Below are positions 58,544 through 64,000 of a stretch of 64,000 nt of DNA, one piece after another (within the stretch, counting starts at the first letter, position 1; each line of letters starts with the position of its first letter). Made by a program: the position numbers and the translations under genes. The notes beneath the pieces are model-generated. The model was not told where the DNA came from and searched no databases. It was given only the letters and a program-made list of their open reading frames with translations. The stretch comes from Vibrio sp. BS-M-Sm-2 (lineage in GTDB: Bacteria; Pseudomonadota; Gammaproteobacteria; Enterobacterales; Vibrionaceae), in assembly GCF_041504345.1 (NCBI RefSeq), contig NZ_CP167895.1, forward strand, positions 248,001 through 312,000. Direction: 5' to 3'.

Positions 58544-61500
58544 CTATGATGAGATACTTAGTTTTCTAGCAAAGAACAACGCATACATAGCAGGAATCAC
58601 CAAAAGTACGACAGGCAACGAGAACAACAAACCATAGCCTAGTGTGAGCGACATTGGCCCCATAAACACATCCGTTCCACCTAGCCCATAAGCGAGCGGT
58701 AGCAAGCCAGCAACTGTGGTCAGAGAGGTCATAACAATCGGACGAAGACGGCTGACTGCAGCTTGCGTCACGGCATCTATCACGTTCAATCCTTCGATTC
58801 TTAGCTCGTTGATCCTGTTAATCAGAACCAAAGAGTTATTGACCACAACTCCAGTCATTCCAAGTACGCCAATCAGTCCAAACAGAGACATCGGCTGCAT
58901 GTGTACGACTAACGCCATCAGTGAAGCCATGATCGCAAACGGGATAACCGCCATAATAAGCAGTGGTTGCAGTAGTGAGTTGAACATCACTGCCAATACA
59001 AAGTAGATCGCCACCATCGCCGCAGGGAACACCACCATAAAACCACTCATGGTTTCATTAGTGCTTTCCGCCTCGCCGCCAACATTAATTGTCACACTTG
59101 CCGGGTATTGGCCTGCAAGCTCAGTCACTAACTCATCGGCTAGCGCGACAGAGCTGATACTCTCGTCAGACAAACCCGCAGAAACCGTCACCTCACGCTC
59201 ACCATTGTAGTGCTTGATAAGACGCGGGATTTCTATCTGCTCAACCATGGCCAAGCGGCTCAGTGGTACTTGTTGTCCGTCTGCCGTGTAAATCTTTGTG
59301 GTTTTCAGTTTCTCTATATCGCGGAACTGCTCGTCCAATACCACTCGTATATCGACCTCTTGGTCACCAAGCCAAGTGGATGTCACGCTGTTACCATCAA
59401 ACCCGACACGCAGCGCGTTCGATAGATCAGTCACCGTTAGGTTGTATTTCGCCAACCAGTGATACTGAGGAACAATATTAAGCTGGGGATCTTTCAGCGC
59501 TTCACTGTGATTAATGCTGGTTACCCCTTGGTAGTCTTCTAACCAAGCCATCACCAAATCAACCGTTTGGTTGCGTTCACTCTCCGTTCCGCCAAGCACT
59601 CGGACTTCAACCGGGTCACCCGGAGGCGGGCCACCAGCATCAATTGAGAACTTAATAAACATCTCATCAGACAACGACGCCAACTCTTCATTCAGTGCAG
59701 TAATAATCTGTTCAGCAGAACGGCTACGTTGGTCAAAGTTCGTTAAATTGATGATGCCTTGTGAGACTGGCGACGAGTAAATCAGTTCATAGCTGACTAG
59801 CTCGGTTTCAGGTAGAGATTCAATCGCTTGTTCAATAGCTTGATGAGCCTCTCGCACTTGGGATAACGGAGTTCCAGCCTTTACCTCGGTATACACATCA
59901 ATGTATTTGCCCGCTTCTGTCGGGAAGATATCCACTTTCAACGAAGACACTAAATAACCTGAAGCGACGAAACCAACGATGGCCAATGCGATAACCGATT
60001 TTTTGTAGTTCAGTACCACATTCAGCAATGAACGATATTGGTTAGAAACCCATTCAAAACGATCTTTTTCTTCGACTTTTTTGCTGTTCTCTTTCGCAGA
60101 AGATAAGTGAGCAGGTAGCGTTAACGTACATTCGATAAATGAGAACACTAATGCTGCAATAACAGTAATTGGAATCACTGCGACGGCTTTACCCATGGTG
60201 CCCGGAATGAACATCATTGGAATAAACACCAAAGCAGTTGTCACTAGGCTCGCCATCAATGGCTTAATCACTTTTAAAGTACCTGACACCGCAGCATCGA
60301 CGCCTGTTTTACCCGCTTCCTTCTCTTGGAAAATACTCTCAGCAATGATCACTGAGTCGTCGACGATAATACCGATCACCAACAACAACGCAGCCAATGT
60401 GATGCTATCTAAATTCAGCCCCATGATTGGCAGAACCATCATCACGCCAAACACACAAAATGGAATAGAGACCGATACCCAGAAAGCCACGCGACGCTGC
60501 AAGATCATGCTCAAGATCAGTAGAACCAGCACTAAACCTATCGCCCCGTTGGTTGCCACGATAGAGAACTTCTCGCCCATGTCTTTACCAAGATCTAGGC
60601 TTGTCTGGAAAATGAATTGGCCACCAATGCGCTCGCTCTCTTTGTCCAACAATGCCTTGATGCTATCGATAGTTGCGATCACATCGGCACTGCCGCTATT
60701 GGTGATTGAGAAAATGACTGCAGGCTTGCCGCTCATGACTGGAGCTTGCGTTGCCCGAGCAAAGGTATCGATAACTGTCGCCACATCAGAAACTCTCACA
60801 ACCTGACCTGAATCCAACGCCTTAATCACGATGTTAGACACATCATCCGTCGACTCTACTTTGGTCATGGTGACGATCTTCTGTTCTCGACTCCACGACT
60901 CAACAAAGCCGCCTGATTGCGACAAATTGTGCTGCTCTATTGCGGTGCTGATATCGTTAAAAGCCACTTGGTAGCGACGCGCTTTTTCAGGATCGACCTC
61001 AACCCAGAACTCTCGCTCATTAAAGCCAGACATATTGATAGAACCAACACCGCCAAGGTTGTTGATTTTCTTTTCTAACTGATAGGCGTAGTGCTGCAAA
61101 GACGCCGAATCTGTATTGTTACCCGCTAGGCTGACGCCAAAATGGTACACATCCAAAGAAGAGGTTTTCTGTTGAGTCACTACCGGTGGCGAATCAATAT
61201 CTTTCGGCAGATTACCGACTCGATCAACCGCTTGTTGGATGTCTCGCAAGATCACGGCGGCATCGTCACCGGGTAGGTATTCCACCTCGATGAAAGAACG
61301 TCCCTCCGAAGATTCAGACGAAAAGTACGCAATACCATCCACTGAACGAAGCTCTTTCTCGATTGGATTAGTAATGTTCAACTCAATGTCTTGAGCCGTT
61401 GCACCTGGATAGATAGTTTCGATTTCCGCGGTGTCCATCGCAACATCTGGGTACTCTTGCAAATTGAGCTGCATTAACGACATAGCACCGGTTAGCAGCA

Positions 61501-61561
61501 CCATTACCGTGATAATACGAGCCAAGAACTGACGATTGGCGAAGTATGCTAGAAAGTTCAT
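58544..61561 (-). CDS. RND-family efflux permease
   Basis: A 1005-residue inner-membrane pump of the AcrB/MdtB superfamily. It has twelve predicted membrane helices and two large periplasmic loops. The proton-relay Asp pair is in LLLVIGIIVDDSVIIAESIF (helix 4) and the family opening is GATAQDIELNITNPIEKELR. The helix-10 to -12 region has FGLIGVLGMTGVVVNNSLVL and SRLRPIVMTSLTTVAGLLPL. It exports drugs, bile-salt-like compounds or other toxic molecules through an outer-membrane channel encoded elsewhere. It starts 2 nt after the adaptor gene stop and is transcribed away from a two-component system that probably controls it. Confidence 0.92.
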   Translation of the reverse strand: MNFLAYFANRQFLARIITVMVLLTGAMSLMQLNLQEYPDVAMDTAEIETIYPGATAQDIELNITNPIEKELRSVDGIAYFSSESSEGRSFIEVEYLPGDDAAVILRDIQQAVDRVGNLPKDIDSPPVVTQQKTSSLDVYHFGVSLAGNNTDSASLQHYAYQLEKKINNLGGVGSINMSGFNEREFWVEVDPEKARRYQVAFNDISTAIEQHNLSQSGGFVESWSREQKIVTMTKVESTDDVSNIVIKALDSGQVVRVSDVATVIDTFARATQAPVMSGKPAVIFSITNSGSADVIATIDSIKALLDKESERIGGQFIFQTSLDLGKDMGEKFSIVATNGAIGLVLVLLILSMILQRRVAFWVSVSIPFCVFGVMMVLPIMGLNLDSITLAALLLVIGIIVDDSVIIAESIFQEKEAGKTGVDAAVSGTLKVIKPLMASLVTTALVFIPMMFIPGTMGKAVAVIPITVIAALVFSFIECTLTLPAHLSSAKENSKKVEEKDRFEWVSNQYRSLLNVVLNYKKSVIALAIVGFVASGYLVSSLKVDIFPTEAGKYIDVYTEVKAGTPLSQVREAHQAIEQAIESLPETELVSYELIYSSPVSQGIINLTNFDQRSRSAEQIITALNEELASLSDEMFIKFSIDAGGPPPGDPVEVRVLGGTESERNQTVDLVMAWLEDYQGVTSINHSEALKDPQLNIVPQYHWLAKYNLTVTDLSNALRVGFDGNSVTSTWLGDQEVDIRVVLDEQFRDIEKLKTTKIYTADGQQVPLSRLAMVEQIEIPRLIKHYNGEREVTVSAGLSDESISSVALADELVTELAGQYPASVTINVGGEAESTNETMSGFMVVFPAAMVAIYFVLAVMFNSLLQPLLIMAVIPFAIMASLMALVVHMQPMSLFGLIGVLGMTGVVVNNSLVLINRINELRIEGLNVIDAVTQAAVSRLRPIVMTSLTTVAGLLPLAYGLGGTDVFMGPMSLTLGYGLLFSLPVVLLVIPAMYALFFARKLSISS

Positions 61562-61563
61562 TG

Positions 61564-62397
61564 TTACAGCCCTTTACCTTCATTTGATGCAGTTTGATTC
61601 GATTTTATTTGAGCGGTTGTCATGCTTTGCAGAGAAAGATCCGTCGAGGCATAAACCGACATCCCCGGCTTAAACTGATGGCCTTGGTTGGTAATTTCGA
61701 CGAGCACCGGGTAGGTTGAGTTTTGCATCTCAACACCAATGCGCTGTACGTTGGCTTCCATCTTGAATTCTGGATTAGTCTCAGACCACACCACCACTTC
61801 CTGACCAACGGTGAAATGTTTTAAGTCATATTCACTTGCCATAAACGACAGCGTCACCTTGTCGATATTAACTACTTCATAAAGCAAATCTCCCTCGCTC
61901 ACCCAAGCGCCTGATTGCGCCGGTTTATTGGAGATGTAACCCGAGATTAGGGATTCAATCTGAGTGTTTTCGAGATCCACTTGCGATTGTTGATATTCAA
62001 TTTTCGCTACGGAAACGGCGGCTTTGGCGCTAAGAAACTCTGCACGCGCGGTGTCTAACTCTCCTAATGAAAGGCTGTTCTTTTTGATGAGCGCTTGATA
62101 GCGGTTGTAGGTTGCTTTACGCAATGCAAGGTCCGCCTCTGCCAAAGCAAGATTCGCTTTCGCCTTGTTCACGCTAAACTTAAAATCATCGGCTTTGATC
62201 TGAGCCAGTACCTGCTGCTGGTTTACGGCATCACCCACTTCAAGGTTATTCATCTCAACCACACCGGGCACCTCTGCCACGACACTGTGTTTATTTAAAC
62301 CTTGAACATGTCCGATTAACTCCGTTGCTTGAGTTATTGATATTTGAGTTGTGGAGACTCCCAGAAGAACTGCAAGCGCGATAATTTTAGTGTTCAT
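61564..62397 (-). CDS. RND efflux periplasmic adaptor subunit
   Basis: A 277-residue membrane-fusion protein, shorter than the usual 350-400. It has a signal peptide (cleavage near residue 24) and no lipobox Cys. A lipoyl-type half-motif follows (GVVEMNNLEVGDAVNQQQVL), then a coiled-coil hairpin (about residues 70-140), the second lipoyl half (SLISGYISNKPAQSGAWVSE) and a beta-barrel. The C-terminal membrane-proximal domain is cut short. It links the pump to an outer-membrane channel. Translationally coupled to the permease by spacing. Confidence 0.9.
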   Translation of the reverse strand: MNTKIIALAVLLGVSTTQISITQATELIGHVQGLNKHSVVAEVPGVVEMNNLEVGDAVNQQQVLAQIKADDFKFSVNKAKANLALAEADLALRKATYNRYQALIKKNSLSLGELDTARAEFLSAKAAVSVAKIEYQQSQVDLENTQIESLISGYISNKPAQSGAWVSEGDLLYEVVNIDKVTLSFMASEYDLKHFTVGQEVVVWSETNPEFKMEANVQRIGVEMQNSTYPVLVEITNQGHQFKPGMSVYASTDLSLQSMTTAQIKSNQTASNEGKGL

Positions 62398-62441
62398 AAT
62401 TCAACCCTCACCTATTGATGTGAACTATTGTTGAATTCGCT

Positions 62442-62473
62442 TTGTCGAATTAAAGTCGAAGTCGGTTCGACAA
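62442..62473. promoter_or_regulatory. TTGTCGAA/TTCGACAA repeat block between the RND operon and its two-component system
   Basis: TTGTCGAA (62442-62449) and TTCGACAA (62466-62473) are perfect inverted arms. Between them GTCGAA repeats at an 11-bp step and GTCGGTTCGAC is itself palindromic. Another TTCGACA stands at 62531-62537. Half-sites about 11 bp apart are the rule for OmpR-type regulators. Binding is inferred. Confidence 0.5.
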
Positions 62474-62593
62474 TGAAAAATAATCTGATGGCGTTGTATT
62501 TTGTGCGCAACACTATCAATTAGACATAAATTCGACATAATTTTAGATAGGCTACATTTTTACTGACCGTATATTTTGGGTGGGAGCAGAGCG

Positions 62594-63298
62594 ATGCTTG
62601 AACGCAGTCGTATTTTGGTTGTTGAAGACAATATCGAACTACAAGGCATAATTGCCGACTTCTTAGAAGTGAAAGAGGCCGTTGCAGACTTCGCTTCTGA
62701 TGGCGAGCAAGGCTTCAAACTTGCAATGGACAACGACTTCGACGCTATCGTTCTTGATGTAATGCTGCCCAAACTTGACGGAATGCAAGTGGCGTCTAAG
62801 TTACGTCAAAATGGTGTAACCACTCCAATATTGATGCTAACAGCATTGAATGGCCAAGAAGATCTATTAAGTAGCTTTGATTCAGGTGCCGACGACTTCG
62901 TAACCAAACCGTTCAAGTTTCCTGAATTAGAAGCTCGCCTGTCAGCACTGATAAAACGCAATAAAGGCTTAGTCGCCAAAAAGTCGTTGAGCTTTGGTGA
63001 AGTGATCATCGATGAAAAAACACATACCGCATCAAGAAGTGGTCAATCACTCAACCTAACCCCTATCATGTTTCAAATTTTGAGAGAGTTAGTCAAAGCT
63101 CAAGGTGGCGTCGTGTCTCGTGAAAGCCTCATCTACATGCTTTGGGGCGATGACATTCCAGACAAAGACGTACTCCGCAGCCATATCTACCTATTACGAA
63201 ACGTGCTCGATAAACCCTTCGATTTTCCTATGCTCAAGACCATTCCTAAACACGGTTTTCAATTAATCGTGTCTAACAATGAGCCTCAATCCGCATGA
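62594..63298 (+). CDS. OmpR-family response regulator
   Basis: A 234-residue response regulator. The receiver domain (about 1-118) has the acidic pocket in VVEDN, phospho-acceptor Asp in AIVLDVMLPKLDGM, Thr in LMLTALNG and Lys in DFVTKPFKFPELEAR. The winged-helix DNA-binding domain (about 130-230) has FQILRELVKAQGGVVSRESL and RSHIYLLRNVLDKPF. The ATG with GGGAG upstream is chosen over a TTG 18 nt earlier. It overlaps the kinase start by 4 nt and is divergent from the RND genes. Confidence 0.92.
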   Translation: MLERSRILVVEDNIELQGIIADFLEVKEAVADFASDGEQGFKLAMDNDFDAIVLDVMLPKLDGMQVASKLRQNGVTTPILMLTALNGQEDLLSSFDSGADDFVTKPFKFPELEARLSALIKRNKGLVAKKSLSFGEVIIDEKTHTASRSGQSLNLTPIMFQILRELVKAQGGVVSRESLIYMLWGDDIPDKDVLRSHIYLLRNVLDKPFDFPMLKTIPKHGFQLIVSNNEPQSA

Positions 63299-64000
63299 AA
63301 ATTCGCACAAAGCTAGGCAACTCAATTGAGGATGTCAGAATCCGCACTATGCGAACGTTTTCGGTCATCGCACTTGTCTCTTCATGCATTGTCTTTTTCG
63401 TTTTCTCGCTACGCTTGGTGTGGCAAGAAGAAGCTCAAATCGAGAATCACTTAAAATCATATAAAGGGGTAGCACAGCAGTTTTACCGCCTTCTTTCTCC
63501 AAAAGGCAGCCTCAAGCTGTCAGAAAACGTAACGGCCTACTATGGTGAAACCGATTTTACCGACCAACTGAAAAAGCTTCCGCCAATGGCACTAGAAACG
63601 GTCGATCGACAGCGTTTTGAGATCAGGCTTTCCGAAGAAGATATTATTATTCCCGGGGTTATCGTCTACCACTTTTCTTTTGAAGACCAGGGGAAAACCA
63701 TTCCGACTTACATCACCATCAGCTCTTTTGATATGGACCTATGGGATGACAGTTGGGGCGTATTGATGGCGATTTCGACTCTGTTGATGATCGGGCTGAT
63801 CATAGTATTGCGGATTACACTTAAGCGAGTATTCGACCAACTAATGGCGCCCATTTCGGAGCTCAGTACTCAACTCACTAAACTTGAATCTGACAACTTC
63901 AAAGTACCCGACCACACGGTTGATGAGCTGCAGATGCTCACCTCGCACCTCAACAGTTACTCGACAATGAAAGACAGGCTTGCCAAGCAAGAGATGATGT
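63295..64000 (+). CDS. Sensor histidine kinase, N-terminal part only
   Basis: Starts at the ATG overlapping the response-regulator stop (ATGA) and runs off the right edge, about 235 codons. Translation gives a first membrane helix (about residues 20-41), a periplasmic domain of about 115 residues, and a second helix (about 157-180, VLMAISTLLMIGLIIVLRIT). A HAMP-like linker then leads toward the missing dimerisation domain. The catalytic His is outside the window. It is the partner of the adjacent OmpR-type regulator and probably senses envelope stress or a pump substrate. Confidence 0.85.
   Translation, partial: MKIRTKLGNSIEDVRIRTMRTFSVIALVSSCIVFFVFSLRLVWQEEAQIENHLKSYKGVAQQFYRLLSPKGSLKLSENVTAYYGETDFTDQLKKLPPMALETVDRQRFEIRLSEEDIIIPGVIVYHFSFEDQGKTIPTYITISSFDMDLWDDSWGVLMAISTLLMIGLIIVLRITLKRVFDQLMAPISELSTQLTKLESDNFKVPDHTVDELQMLTSHLNSYSTMKDRLAKQEMM

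Noticed and set aside
60195..60806. Open frame of 203 codons on the plus strand
   Set aside because: It is entirely antisense to the RND permease gene, has no ribosome site or recognisable domain, and its composition is that of a shadow frame.

Overview
The window looks like a chromosomal segment of a marine gammaproteobacterium, most probably a Vibrio. The base composition is mid-40s GC by eye, and several gene families typical of Vibrionaceae are present (a DUF4144-like protein, a CLCA_X-like protein, a nanE-nagA amino-sugar island, TRAP transporters). The species is not resolved. I saw no insertion sequence, prophage, CRISPR array, tRNA or rRNA.

Layout. (1) 1-9.2 kb: start of an aldehyde dehydrogenase gene with a sigma-54 promoter and its divergent AcoR-like activator; a chemoreceptor; a LysR/GST divergent pair; a DUF2975-XRE pair; a secreted alpha/alpha-barrel protein. 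(2) 9.4-13.6 kb: a hypothetical protein, a flavocytochrome-type ferric reductase, a flavin reductase, an LPD1/CLCA_X-like putative metalloprotease and a DUF4144 protein. (3) 13.6-18.3 kb: an amino-sugar island (RpiR regulator, PTS EIICB, nanE, nagA) with two matching operator palindromes; I infer uptake of N-acetylmannosamine. (4) 18.4-23 kb: a Dcu transporter, then HAD, HD-domain, GNAT and DNA-glycosylase-like genes.

(5) 23.2-48.3 kb: a purine-degradation locus. It holds a GntR/FCD regulator, xdhABC and guaD (guanine to xanthine to urate), the minus-strand operon puuE-uraD-alc-allA-puuD, and the plus-strand series uraH, NCS2 purine permease, xanthine/urate permease and 8-oxoguanine deaminase. 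Together these encode every step from guanine, xanthine or 8-oxoguanine to glyoxylate plus urea. Copies of the palindrome ATTGTATACAAT lie in front of the GntR gene, xdhA, puuE and uraH, which suggests one regulon. A block of unrelated small genes (31.8-36.4 kb) separates the two halves. It includes a MerR regulator with a textbook 19-bp-spacer target promoter and a very AT-rich gene of unknown function. A lipoprotein amidohydrolase closes the locus.

(6) 48.6-58.4 kb: an L-galactonate locus. LgoD, UxaB, UxaA, KdgK and Eda take L-galactonate through tagaturonate, altronate, KDG and KDPG to pyruvate and glyceraldehyde-3-phosphate. A TRAP transporter (DctPQM) sits where E. coli has the LgoT permease, and an LgoR-type double-winged-helix GntR protein is the likely regulator. 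No uxaC is present, which argues against D-galacturonate as the substrate. (7) 58.5-64 kb: an RND efflux pump (permease plus adaptor, no outer-membrane channel) divergent from an OmpR-type response regulator and a histidine kinase cut off by the window end.
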